Assembly (NCBI GenBank): GCA_023614405.1
Contig: CM042684.1
Span: forward strand, 202,932,941 to 202,996,940
Direction of reading: 5' to 3'
From: Avena insularis
Lineage: Eukaryota > Streptophyta > Magnoliopsida > Poales > Poaceae
DNA: 64,000 nt
The notes under the pieces are model-generated. The model was given only the letters and a program-made list of their open reading frames with translations. It did no database searches and was not told where the DNA came from. Both the position numbers and the translations under genes were made by a program. This document shows positions 44,726 through 57,164 of this stretch, piece by piece (the first letter of the stretch is position 1; every line of letters starts with the position of its first letter).

Positions 44726-47700
44726 TGATATGGGCACGGTATGCGCGAGGGAGGAGCGGAAGGTAGGCGCAAGGGAGATCATCAAGAAGAAGGAACGTTC
44801 AATTCGGAGAGACAGAAGTCCTGAAATTGAAACGGATGTGGATTCCTCATACAAACTCCGAATCAAGCAAATAAGCACTTGTTGGATAGATAATTCCAAG
44901 ATATTTCCAATGAGTACTTCCATGTCTCAAGACCCTAGATAATACGGCTCCCAGACCCCGGATAATCTGTCCCTGCTTCGGAAATTCTGCTAAGGACTTC
45001 GTGCGCGATGTTCTGTACGCCCCGCGGATAATCCGGCCCACTTAGACCGGATAATCCGGCCCTATAAGTTTCCGTCCGATCCGGACATACCAGATTGTAT
45101 CAGACACGTTTTCGTTTCGTGTTGTTTCAACGTCCTGGCTGCCATATAAGCCCTGGAACGCCATCTAGATTAGGTTAGCTAGAAATTGAGTCCAAAACTA
45201 TTGTGTGAGTTGCTTGGTGAGCATCCCTCCGGGGACGGCAATGCCGTGTTATCTCGTATTGATATTGTCATGGAGGTTCTTGTGTTCATCAAGGATTGTC
45301 GAATTTTGGTTTGAGGCATGGTGATCTTCATCATGTTACTTGCTGGATTGATTCCTCTTCTTCAGGTTGCGTTCATCGCGCGATTGGGATATTACCATCC
45401 GGGTTGACTCGCTGTGAAAGATCAGGACAAAACTCAAGGATCACCGGCGTGATCCGTATCATGTGGATGATATGGGCATGATATGCGCGAGGGAGGAGCG
45501 GGAGGTAGGCGCAAGGGAGATCATCAAGAAGAAGGAACGTTCAATTCGGACAGACAGAAGTCCTGAAATTGAAACGGACGTGGATTCCTCGTACGAACTC
45601 CGAATCAAGCAAATAAGCACTTGTTGGATAGATAATTCCAAGATCTTTCCAATGAGTACTTCCACGTCTCAAGACCCCAGATAATCCGCCCCCACACCCC
45701 AGATAATCTGGCCTTGCTTCGGAAATTCTGCTAAGGACTTCGTGCGTGACGTTCTATACGGCCCCCGGATAATCCGGCCCACTTAGACCGTATAATCCGG
45801 CCCTATAAGTTTCCGTCCAATCTGGATGTACCAGATTGTATCAGACACGTTTTCGTCTCGCGTCGTTTCGACGTCCTGGCTGCCATATAAGCCCCGGAAC
45901 ACCATCTAGATTAGGTTAGCTAGAAATTGAGTCTAAAACTATTGTGTGAGTTGCTTGGTGAGCATCCCTCCGGGGATGACGATGTCGTGTTATCTATCGT
46001 ATTGATATTGTCGCGGATGTTCTTGTGTTCATCAATGATTGTCGTGTTTTGGTTTGAGGCATGGTGATCCTCATCATGTTACTTGCTGGATTGATTCCTC
46101 TTCTTCAGGTTGCGTTCATCGCGTGATTGGGAGATTACCATACGGGTTGACTCGCTGTGAAAGATCGGGACAAAACTCAAGGATCACCGGTGTGATCCAT
46201 ATCATGTGGATGATATGGGCACGATATGTGCGAGGGAGAGAGGGAGGTAGGCGCAAGGGAGATCATCAAGAAGAAGGAACGTTCAATTCGGATAGACAGA
46301 AGTCCTAAAATTGAAACGGACGTGGATTCCTCATACGAACTCCGAATCGAGCAAATAAGCACTTGTTGGATAGATAATTCCAAGATCATTCCAATTAGTA
46401 CTTCCACGTCTCAAGACCCTAGATAATCCGGCCCCCACACCCCGAATAAACCAGCCCTACTTCGGAAATTCTACTAAGGACTTTGTGCGCGATGTTCTAT
46501 ATGGCCCCCGGATAATCCGGCCCACTTAGACCGGATAATCCGGCCCTATAAGTTTTCATCCGATCCGGATGTACCAGATTGTATTAGACACGTTTTCGTA
46601 TCGCGTCGTTTCGACGTCCCGGCTGCCATATAAGCCCCAGAACGCCATCTAGATTAGGTTATCTAGAAATTGAGTCTAAAACTATTGTGTGAGTTGCTTG
46701 GTGAGCATCCTCCGGGGACGGTGATGCCGTGTTATCTATCGTATTGATATTGTCACGGAGGTTCTTGTGTTCATCAAGGATTGTCGTGTTTTGGTTTGAG
46801 GCATGGTGATCTTCATTACGTTACTTGCTGGATTGATTCCTCTTCTTCAGGTTGCGTTCATCGCGCAATTGGGAGATTACCATCCGGGTTGACTCGCTAT
46901 GAAAGATCGGGACAAAACTCAAAGTTTACAGGCGTGATCCATATCATGTGGATGATATGGGCATGATATGCGCGAGGGAGGAGCGGGAGGTAGGCGCAAG
47001 GGAGATCATCAAGAAGAATGAACGTTCAATTCGGACAGACAAAAGTCCTGAAATTGAAACGACGTGGATTCCTCATACAAACTCTGAATCAAGCAAATAA
47101 GCACTTGTTGGATAGATAATTTCAAGATATTTCCAATGAGTACTTCCACGTATCAAGACCCTGGATAATACATCCCCCACACCCCGGATAATTCGGCCCT
47201 GCTTTGGAAATTCTGCTAAGGACTTCGTGCGCGACGTTCTGTATGGCCCCCGGATAATCCGGCCTACTTAGACTGGATAATCCAGCCCTATAAGTTTCCG
47301 TCCAATCCGGACGTACCATATTGTATCAGACACGTTTTCGTTTCACGTCGTTTCGACGTCCCGGCTGCCATATAAGCCCCGAAACGCCATCTAGATTAGG
47401 TTAGCTAGAAATTGAGTCCTAAACTATTGTGTGAGTTGCTTGGTGAGCATCCTCCAGGGACGGCGATGCCGTGTTATCTATCGTATTGATATTGTCGCGG
47501 AGGTTCTTGTGTTCATCAATGATTGTCGTGTTTTGGTTTGAGGCGTGGTGATCTTCATTACGTTACTTCCTAGATTGATTCCTCTTCTTCAGGTTGCGTT
47601 CATTGCGCGATTGGGAGATTACCATCCGGGTTGACTCGTTATGAAAGATCGGGACAAAACTCAAAGTTTACCAGCGTGATCCATATCATGTGGATGATAT

Positions 47701-48431
47701 GGGCACGATATGCGCGAGGGAGGAGCGGGAGGTAGGCGCAAGGGAGATCATCAAGAAGAATGAACGTCCAATTCGGACAGACAAATGTCCTGAAATTGAA
47801 GCGACGTGGATTCCTCATACGAACTCCGAATCAAGCAAATAAGCACTTGTTGGATAGATAATTTCAAGATATTTCCAATGAGTACTTCCACGTCTCAAGA
47901 CCCTAGATAATACGGCCCCCACACCCCGGATAATTCGGCCCTGCTTTGGAAATTCTGCTAAGGACTTCGTGCGCGACGTTCTGTATGGCCCCCGGATAAT
48001 CCGGCCCACTTAGATTGGATAATCCAGCCCTATAAGTTTCCGTCCAATCCGGACGTACCAGATTGTATCAGACACATTTTCGTTTCACGTCGTTTCGATG
48101 TTCCGGCTACCACATAAGCCCCGGAAGGCCATCTAGATTAGGTTAGCTAGAAATTGAGTCTAAAACTATTGTGTGAGTTGCTTGGTGAGCATCCCTCCGG
48201 GGACGGTGATGTCGTGTTATCTATCGTATTGATATTGTCGTGGAGGTTCTTGTGTTCATCAAGGATTGTCGTGTTTTGGTTTGAGGCATGGTGACCTTCA
48301 TCATGTTACTTGCTGGATTGATTCCTCTTTTTCAGGTTGCGTTCATCGCGCGATTGGGAGATTACCATCCGGGTTGACTCGCTGTGAAAGATCGGGACAA
48401 AACTCAAGGATCACCGTTGTGATCCGTATCA
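44726..48431 (+). repeat. Tandem array of five complete LTR copies
   Basis: Copies: 44726-45461, 45468-46204, 46211-46946, 46953-47688 and 47695-48431, each starting TGATATGGGCA and ending ATCC(G/A)TATCA. The first four are each followed by the same six bases TGTGGA before the next copy; the fifth is followed by the intact primer site TGTGGTACCAGAGC. Each carries a CCATATAAG box and CCGGATAATCCGG palindromes. Shared variants are staggered: copies 3 and 4 share 3'-half variants (CTCAAAGTTTAC, CATTACGTTACTT) while copies 4 and 5 share 5'-half variants (AAGAATGAACG). Open frames repeated in every copy are not genes. Confidence 0.93.
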
Positions 48432-50408
48432 TGTGGTACCAGAGCACCAGGTTGCTCACGGCGAGATTGTGTTGATTGATCGGCTGAGTGTGTTCTTGGT
48501 GGAGATCAGAGAATTGAGGCGGAGCAGATTGGATCTCGATGTCCGTGCACAGGAGTGTTCGACGGTTTCCGCCCGGAGTATCTGGCCGACCCAGATAGTC
48601 CGGCCCTCCAACATCAGACAATCCGGCCCTGGATTTTTTTGGTTCTGTAGTCATGCTAGGAAGCATGTCGTCGTGTCAGGGTGATTTTTTTTGGCAAATG
48701 GTGCACTTCTGGGAAGAGTTCCGGTGATGTGTACAATGATTATCTTGACATCTTGCACGGTGTAGTATGTGATGATTCTCAAATGATTTGGAGATTGGTC
48801 CATATGGCGACATATGAGGAATATGAGTCGTGGGAACGTCATATGCAAGATTGTTTTTACAGATGCGATACATACGAGTATTCGGATAATCCTACACGTA
48901 TGCGTCTTGCATTATGACGTGTGGATGAGTAGATAGCTCGTTCATGGGATAAAGAGGTGCGTGAGAAGGATATTGTTGATGCAACTTGGAAGTACTTCAG
49001 TAATTTTTTGCGTGGCTGTTTTATGTCTCCTCGTCGTAAGGTATTTTGTACCAAGCCCGTGAAGGTAGTCCAGCAGTTGCCCAAAGTTGTAGTTATGTCT
49101 ATTCCATGTCATGTAAAGGAGGCTCCAGCAGTTGTTCTAGTGCAACCAGTCAGTGTGGCAGTGCCAACATTTTCTGAAGAGAAGCAGCCTGATGTTGACA
49201 AGGTTGTTGTGTGCGCTGCAACTGCAGTGGAGGATGTTGTACCATTGAGTGGGATGAATTTGCAACTCAAGAATTTACAAGGCAATGCTTGCATGATAGT
49301 TGACAAGGGCCAGCGTTGGAATTTATTTCAGGCGCAGTGTATGATCAAAGGCAAATCATGCAAGTTGATTGTTGATGGAGAAGGCTGTACCAATGGCATT
49401 AGCAAGGCAATGGTGGCAGCGTTGGGGTTGTCCACATGGCGTATTCCTGAACTAAGCATCTACAATGGTTAAATAGTTGCGGTATGGTGAAGGTAACTCA
49501 TAAGGTGTGTGTGCCATTTACAGTTGGTGATTATGTTGATGAGATTGAGTGCGATGTGTTGCCATTGGAGGTATGTGGGATGTTACTTGGTCGTCCATGG
49601 CAGTATGATCGCAATGCTACACATGCTGGACGAGCAAATACATATTCTTTTGTGCATGGTGGCAAACAACAGACTTTGAAGCCTATGCAGGATGATCACA
49701 TAAAGTCTGATGTAGAGCTGGTGGTACATAAGGACAAGGTGCGCAAGGCTAAGCCAAAATCCGGGCTAGCTAAGGTGCAGGACGGAGAGCATGATGCACA
49801 ATGCGACAATGTTGATATTGCTTCAGCTATGCCTGTAGATGACAAGCCAGTGGAACTTGTTAGTGACAAGCCAGTTGAAGCGCATCCTCTTATTGCTGAG
49901 AGGAAGGATGTTGCAGCATGTGTTTAGAAGGTTGTTTGTGCTGACACAGGTGTTCAGACGGATGATAGTTGTGCTCCTGATATTCTAGTGCATGAGGTGC
50001 AGTGGGGTAACAAGATCAGTTTTGTTAGCACACCTGTGAGGCATTTTGTTGGGACAGTTATGCGGATGCATAGAGGCAAGGATGGACATGTTCGTCAGTT
50101 GTGTGGTCTAGGCATTACTCATCTTATGCCAGGTCGTGCAAAGAAGGTCCATGTTCAGCAACCACGAGTTCCAACAAGAGTTGAGAAGAAGAAGACAGTG
50201 GCGCCTAGGTCAAAGCTCGTATGGAGACGCAAGGAGGTGCAGGCGCCAAGGGCTGTTTCAAGTCAAGCACGCCGAGAGGGAGGTTGCGGAGTGGAAGGCA
50301 GGCAAGACTTGAAGATGGCGAAGACGCGTGAAGCGATTGTTCATATCACGCCACCTTTCCGACCCGACCCACAAGCATTGGGGACAACGCTTCTTGAAGG
50401 GGGGATGA
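48432..50408 (+). pseudogene. Interior of the tandem-LTR element: protease-like, no polymerase
   Basis: Primer site TGGTACCAGAGC is at 48434-48445, one mismatch from the tRNA-Met form. Frames: 48681-48917 (unknown, Trp/Tyr/Glu-rich, IWRLVHMATYEEYESWERHM); 48957-49472 (Val/Pro-rich linker, then protease-like KLIVDGEGCTNGISKA); 49484-49927 (VPFTVGDYVDEIECDVLP and LLGRPWQYD, homologous to element A); 49988-50449 (Lys/Arg-rich tail). The catalytic box reads DGE where the family has DGG or D-[ST]-G, so activity is doubtful. The right end, GAAGGGGGGATGA (50396-50408), is the polypurine tract. It would be packaged and copied only with help from an autonomous relative. Confidence 0.75.
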
Positions 50409-51123
50409 TGATATGGGCACGATATGCGCGAGGGAGGAGCGGGAGGTAGGCGCAAGGGAGATCATCAAGAAGAAGGAACATTCAATTCGGATAGACATAA
50501 GTCCTGAAATTGAAACGAACGTGGATTCCTCATACGAACTCCGAATCAAGCAAATAAGCACTTGTTGGATAGATAATTCCAAGATCTTTCCAATGAGTAC
50601 TTCCACATCTCAAGACCCCAGATAATCTGGCCCTGCTTCAGAAGTTCTGCTAAGGACTTTGTGCGTGACATTCTGTATGGCCCCCAGATAATCCGGCCCA
50701 CTTAGACCGGATAATCCGGCCCTATAAGTTTCCGTCCGATCCGGACGTACTAGATTGTATCAGACACATTTTCGTTTCGCGTCGCTTCGATGTTCCGGCT
50801 GCCATATAAGCCTCAGAACGCCATCTAGATTAGGTTATCTAGAAATTGAGTCTAAAACTATTGTGTGAGTTGATTGGTGAGCATCCCTCCGGGGACGGCG
50901 ATGCCGTATTATCTATCGTATTGATATTGTCGCGGAGGTTCTTGTGTTCATCAAGGATTGTCGTGTTTTGGTTTGAGGCGTGGTGATCTTCATCATGTTA
51001 CTTGCTGGATTGATTCCTCTTCTTCAGGTTGCGTTCATTGCGTGATTGGGAGATTACCATCCGGGTTGACTCGTTGTGAAAGATTGGGACAAAACTCAAG
51101 GATCACCAGCGTGATCCATATCA
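50409..51123 (+). repeat. Terminal 3' LTR of the tandem-LTR element (715 bp)
   Basis: TGATATGGGCACG to GATCCATATCA, then AGTTG. It is shorter than the array copies mainly because one CCGCCCCCACACCCCAGATAAT segment is missing near 50625. Confidence 0.9.
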
Positions 51124-54100
51124 AGTTGGATCGGCAAGCCTCTCGTCTAGATCATATGGAGATGAAGGTGGATCTAATGATGAACAAGCTCGGCAAGTTG
51201 GAAGAGGACTAGAACACCATGGTCCAAGCTGTTTAAGGGAAAGCGTCGGCTCCTTTACCGCGTCCACCGGCAGCAAGTGCTCCGACCACACCTGACACGG
51301 GTATCATGGGGGTTTGCCCAGCGAGTGCGTCTAACTTACAGGTTGCTCCCTTCCACCCTATCACAATTGATATACCTGAGGATTACCGCAATCGAGATGT
51401 GCTGCAGTTCCCTGAGGAAACAAAGGATCAACATCAGCGTCAGCCATGAATGTCGCGCATTGATTTTTCGCGCTTTGATGGCACTGATGCTAGTATTTGG
51501 GTAGACACATGTGAGACGGTTTTCACCTCATATCACATATCGCCAGGATTTTAGGTCTCTGCTGCAACCATGTGCTTGACTGATTTAGCTGCCCAATGGT
51601 ATCGTGCGTTCAAACAGCAACAACAATGTTTGACATGGGAACAGTTCCGTCAGGTTGTTCTTCTCGAGTTTGACATAGATACTCACAGGGTCAAAATGAA
51701 GGAGCTACTGCAATTACGACAAACTGGCACAGTGGCTGAGTATAGGAAACAGTTTGATCGTCTAGTTTATAACATCAAACTATATGATTCGTCTATTGGT
51801 GGCATTATGCTAGTCACACAATTCATGTTGGGGTTGAAGGACAAATTGCGAGCAGCGGCGGAGGCTCATCTTCTTGATACAGACCAGCGGGCTGCTCTAT
51901 TAGCACAAGTACAGGAAGGATTGACTGATACAGCTAAAGCAGCAGGGAAATAGTACCAGCAATATCAGCATACTTGGGGAAAAGAAGGCAAACCGAAATT
52001 TGCAACTGGAGAAGTGTGGAAAGCGCAACAACTCAAGGAATATCATCGACAGCATGGCTCGTGCTTCAAATGTGGGGACAAATATATACCAGGACACCAG
52101 TGTGTGCTGGCTGTGGTTGCCCAAATCAAAGCTATGCAAGTGGACAATCAGCCTGAAATCTTGCTGGATGCAATATTAGAAGTGGTTACTTCTTTGGAAT
52201 CCTTGTCCTTGGAGGAAACTAAGCAGCTGTCCTTGAATGCCCTGAAAGGGACAGACACAGATAGCACCATTCGATTACATGTAGCAGTCAATAATTTGAC
52301 AATGCTATTGTTGGTGGATTCTGGAAGCACATGTAGCTTTGTAGATGCTAATATGATCAGTAAATTGGGATTAGTTCCTCAACCTAGATCACCTGTGCAT
52401 GTGATAGTAGCAAATGGGGAGAAATTTCTATGCACAAGCTTCATGCCTCAATTCACTTGGTGTACACAGGGATTCAGTTTTCTCATGATATGATGGTATT
52501 ATGGGGGATATGATGCAGTGTTAGGCATGGATTGGCTAAGGAAATTTAGACCCATGAAGTGTGAGTGGGTGGAAATATGGTTGGAGTTCACTTACAGTGA
52601 AAAAGTGGTGGAACTCCAAGGGGTGCTACCTATTGCCCAAGATCACCTTACAGAAATTTCTCTAGAGCAGGTCATCCAATTGCATAACCAAAATGAGCTC
52701 TGGGCCACTATAGTGCTAGAAATGGACTCTGAAATCACAATGTTACCTATCCCTGCCGAGGTGCAGGAACTGCTGCAGCAATACAATTCAATTTTCAAAG
52801 AACCTTGTGACTTGCCACCTACTAGGGCGATGGACCATGCTATCACTTTGTTACCTGGATCCACACCCCCAAACACTAGGCCCTACAGATATTCTCCACT
52901 CCAGAAAGACAAGATTGAGAGACAAGTGGCTGAAATGCTCAAATCTGGTGTCATCACAGCCAGTGCCAGTCCATTTGCATCCCCTGTCTTACTGGTCAAA
53001 AAGAATGATGGTCAATGGAGATTTTGCATTGATTATATAAGACATAATGCAGCTACAATCAAAAAAAAATTCTTATGCCTGTGGTGGATGAACTGCTAGA
53101 TGAGCTGGCGGGCACTAAATATTTCTCTAAACTAGATCTACAAAGTGGATACCATCGGATTCATATGCAAGAACAAGATGAGGAGAAAACGTCCTTTAAA
53201 CTCATCATGGTCATTTCCAATTTCGGGTAATGCCTTTTGGGCTGACCAATGCTCCTTCTACTTTTTAGTGCATTATGAATTCTATATTCTATGGCTACAT
53301 CAGGAAGGTTTTCCTTGTTTTTATGGATGACATTTTAGTATACAGTGCATCATTTGAAGACCACATTCAACATTTCAATCTGGTGTTTGAGATCCTGTTA
53401 CAGCACAAGTTCTTTGCAAAAATGAGCAAGTGTCAATTTGCTACAACTCAACTGGAGTATTTGGGTCACATTATTTCAGACAAAGGGGTAGCCACAGACA
53501 AAACAAAAACAGGAGCTATGTTGGCTTGGCCTACTCCTACCAATTTGACTGAACTCAGTGGTTTCCTTGGCCTTACAGGATACTACAAGAAGTTTGTGAA
53601 AAATTATGGTATCTTGGCTAAACCATTGACAGATTTACTGCAACAACAACAACACAAGTCGTTTGTGTGGACCCAGCCTGCTCAAGAGGCTTTCTCTGTT
53701 CTCAAACAGGCAATGGCACAAACTCATGTTCTCATTTTGCCTAATTTTACATTACCATTTGTTATATAGACTGATGCATGTGAGGATGGCATTGGGGCTA
53801 TTCTATTACAACAAGGGCATCCTGTGGCATATTTGAGCAGATCCCTAGGGGTCAATAATAGGAAATTGTCAATATACGAAAAAGATTTCATGGCCATTAT
53901 GATGGTAGTCGATAAGTGGAGGGCTTATTTACAGAGAGGCCCATTTGTTATTAAAACAGACCACAAAAGCCTCTGCTGTTTGGATGATCAAGTGCTACAT
54001 ACTGAACTTCAGAGGAAAGCCATGACTAAACTGATTGGTCTCCAGTATAAATTCCAATACAACAAATGGGTTGACAATAAACCAGCTGATGCTCTATCTA

Positions 54101-54741
54101 GAATTGGGCACAAAATGTCCCTTCAGGCTGTCTCAGTGGTATAGCCAGTGTGGATACAAGAGATATTCAACTCTTATGTTGTTGATCCTCAGGCCCAATT
54201 ATTGATGCAGGAGCTAGCTGTCAGAGATACTAATGATCAAGGGTTCTATTTCAAGAATGGGTTGCTCTACAAGGACAATAAAGTGTGGATGGGAGCCAAC
54301 ATTGGACTTCAGACAAAAATCATTACTGCATTTCATGATTCTGCCTTGGGTGGGCATTCTGGCACTCAAGGAACATTCTAAAGGTTGAAGAATCTATTTA
54401 GTTGGTCTGGAATGAAAGTAACTGTATAAGAGTTTGTTAAATAGTGTTCTATTTTCCAACAAGCCAAACATGAGAACTACAAAACACCAAGCTTGCTACA
54501 ACCTCTCCCTCCTTCAGTTGGTCCTTGGCAAGAAGTATCCATGGATTTCATTGAAGGGCTGCCTAAATCCAATGCTTACTCTGTCATATTGGTGATAGTG
54601 GACAAGTATACTAAATATGCCCATTTCTTGCCCCTTAAGCACCCTTTCACTACTCAACAAGTGGCTCAGTTGTTCCTGGACAATGTGGTTAAGTTACATA
54701 GCCTTCTAGTGGCAATTGTTTCTAACATAGACAAAGTATTC

Positions 54742-55640
54742 TGATGCAGCCTGTTCTGCGAACGCTACTACATCTACAACGCTAAGTCCCCAAGATCATC
54801 CCCAAGTCAACCAAGAAGATGGACCAGGAGCAGCCAACTCTAGAACCAGAGTCTCCGCTGTCATCGCCCTGGAGAGTCCGCCTGATGCCAAGCGGAATGT
54901 CCGGCGTAGCCGGAGTGTCCGGCCAGATCCAGCCGGAGTGTCCGGCCTACCCTAGCCCCGTCCTGGCGCGGACAATTAGTATGCTACATCAAACTGTACC
55001 CGGACACTACCCAGAGTGTCCAGCCACCCCGGACTATCTGGTCCATCCGACCCGGACTGTCCGGCCTAAGTGATGGGCCTGCGAGCCAACTACTGGGCCC
55101 TTGGCCCATGTACCCCTCTATTTCGCCCCAAACCCTAGTTTTATGCCCAAACTACCCCTGAACTTGTGGCTGGCCTATAAATAGAGCCCCCACCCCTCAT
55201 TGTATCCCTTAGGCATAGATGACAGACTAAAGAAAACCCCCTTTGTGGAATCTCTAGTTTTGCCTCATCCCCTTCTACCAAAGGGGATCGACTATCGTCA
55301 CCATCTCGTTGGAGTTTGCATCGCGCCTCCCTCATTGTACAAGGCCTTGGCATCGGTGTCCCTTTGCCAAGACGTCAAGACCCTCTCCAAGGTGTTCTTC
55401 CCTCTCCACGTGGGATCGAGGGAGCACGTTGACCGATCTTTCCTTGCGAGGATTCTATCGGACCGGTGGCCACCGGTGAGAGCAATCGGCCTTGTATCGT
55501 GTGTGTTTAGCGTGTGCTCATCGTGTTCTTCGCGAGGTGTGCGTTCGCTTCTGCTACCTTCTCCCTTTCCCCTCACTTTCCCATCGATTTGACCACGAGA
55601 TCCGTGAAGATCGGGCCACCCACGGGGTTACCCCATAACA
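54742..55640 (+). repeat. 5' LTR of element B
   Basis: TGATGCAGCC to CCCCATAACA. Palindromes CCGGAGTGTCCGG at 54910-54922 and 54933-54945, and CCGGACTGTCCGG at 55052-55064. CTATAAATAG box at about 55175-55184. The downstream half shares TACAAGGCCTTGGCATCGG and GATCGGGCCACCC with element A's LTR. Confidence 0.9.
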
Positions 55641-55770
55641 TCTGGTATCAGAGCCCAAGTTGCCATGGATTTCACCCTCGTTCTTCCCCACCAATTTTTT
55701 TCTTGAAAAACTACAAAAATAGCCATAAAATCGAGTGGATCTTGTGTCAACCCATAACATCTGGTATCAG
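55641..55770 (+). other. Duplicated LTR-end/primer-site junction of element B
   Basis: TCTGGTATCAGAGCCC (55641-55656) is the tRNA-Met primer site just after the LTR. A 20-base stretch covering the last LTR bases and the primer-site start (55632-55651) recurs exactly at 55751-55770, 119 bases on. The second copy then diverges (CAGCAGC instead of CAGAGCC). Confidence 0.85.
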
Positions 55771-57164
55771 CAGCTTTTGGTTGCCACTGATTCCTCATCA
55801 ATTTGGTCTTTTCCCCATAAATTCGAAATTTCCACCAAAAATAGCCCCAATTCTTGTTTTGGATCGATCTGTGATTTGAGTGTGTTTTGGTAGGTTTTGA
55901 TCTATGGATTACTTGCTAAACTTGTTGATCTACCTTCCCCCTGCGTTTCCATAGCTTAATTCCTTGATTTCCCCCCATCAATTTGAGGTTTTGGTTTGAG
56001 TTTTTCCGCCAAAACTCGTCCTGTTCGTGTTCTGGAAGTTCTGGTTCGACCGGACCGGACTATCCGGCCTAAACCGACCGGAATATCCGCCCCACCGGCG
56101 TATCCGTCATAAATTGACTGGAATCTCCGCCTCGGACGGACTGCCCGGCCTGCGTGCACCGAAATGTCCGCCCCCTGCTGACAGCAAATCTACATTACGG
56201 TTTTGAGCATAACTTTTGCATACGAACTCGGATTTTGGTGTTCTTTAGCTTGTTTCGAAGAGGAGAAGGAGATCTACATCATCATCTCTGTGGTTCATGC
56301 TATCTACTCCATCTAAATTCCATGAGCAAGGCAGAATCCACCAATAAAGGGTGAAGATCGGCGATGAAAGGTATAAAAATTCCGTGACTTCTCCCCACTT
56401 ACATCCCTTTGTGAGCCACACTATCTTTGCATTCAACAAACACCTATTGAGACTAGTTCCTCCTATGATTGCTTGGGCTATGCATATTTGATACCTTGTA
56501 GAATTCCGAGCAAAACTTGTGAGCGTGCTATCTCATATAGTTATCTTGTATAGTTGTTGGCACAAGGAAGAGGCAAGTGAAAAAGAAAAGAAAAAGAGAA
56601 AACAAATATAGAAAAAAAGAAAAAGAAAGAAAGAAACAAGTGCCTCATAGAATAGGAAGCGCAAACTCGATGAACATCAAATAGGTGGTACTTATTGTGC
56701 ATATCTTGTAGCCCACGAATTTATTGCAATCGAACTAGCGTCTCTCTTTGCACTTGTGCGACACGAGCTTATAGTCTTCGCTAGGTAATCATTTGGTTCT
56801 TAGCTCACTTCCTCTGTCGCACAAGTCCCATTTATCCCATCGTGTATGTTTCCTTGTACATAATTCCTATCTTGTGGATTGACTTGTTTACTTTGTGATC
56901 ATCGTGGTTCTTTACTTTCCATTACAATATCTTGATTTAGGATTGGTTCTTGACATGCCACCTTCCATACCTATCCACCATAAGCTTTGTGTGTGTGTTT
57001 TTTAGTGGTTAGTTTGTTTTGGTGTTCCGCGTGAACTTTACTTGGTTTTGATTGCTCTCAAGTGTTGCCACTTGCACGATACTATCTTCCAAGGTAAAGT
57101 AAGGTTTGATGTTGCATCCGTAACCCCCTACCACTTCCATATACACCACCTTGTCTTGTGAATC
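55771..57164 (+). other. Leader of element B
   Basis: No coding sequence is recognised. There are more CCGGA-type palindromes at about 56051-56170 (for example CCGGACTATCCGG, 56055-56067). A purine tract (GAAAAAGAAAAG type) spans about 56577-56637. The end of the leader, CCACTTCCATATACACCACCTTG before the ATG at 57165, matches the gag leader of element A. Confidence 0.6.

Larger units (their letters stand above)
44726..51123 (+). mobile_element. Non-autonomous CRM-like element with five tandem LTRs
   Basis: AGTTG is duplicated at 44721-44725 and 51124-51128, so the whole block is one insertion. It consists of five LTR copies in tandem (period 742-743), a 1.98-kb interior and one terminal LTR. 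The interior has a tRNA-Met-type primer site and a G-rich polypurine tract but encodes only a protease-like segment; there is no RT, RNase H or integrase. LTR start, primer type and the LLGRPWQYD segment tie it to element A (LLGRPWKFD). Confidence 0.9.
44591..52155 (+). pseudogene. gag of the Reina-like element, split by an insertion
   Basis: It starts with the ATG at 44591 and is coding to about 44720, where the tandem-LTR element enters; coding resumes at 51129 with RLDHMEMKVDLMMNKLGKL, a coiled-coil-like segment. Stops occur near 51210, 51232, 51447 and 51555. The gag domain spans about 51450-51950 (WYRAFKQQQQCLTWEQF, LLQLRQTGTVAEYRKQFDRL, LKDKLRAA). The zinc knuckle at 52062-52103 reads C-x2-C...H-x-C. 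It would encode the structural protein; the insertion alone abolishes it. Confidence 0.82.

Noticed and set aside
44682..46426. A repeated 'MDDMG.ICAREER' or 'EVGAREIIKKKERSI' protein family
   Set aside because: These frames are the start of each tandem LTR read through; the same text appears on six LTR copies and ends in non-coding promoter sequence.
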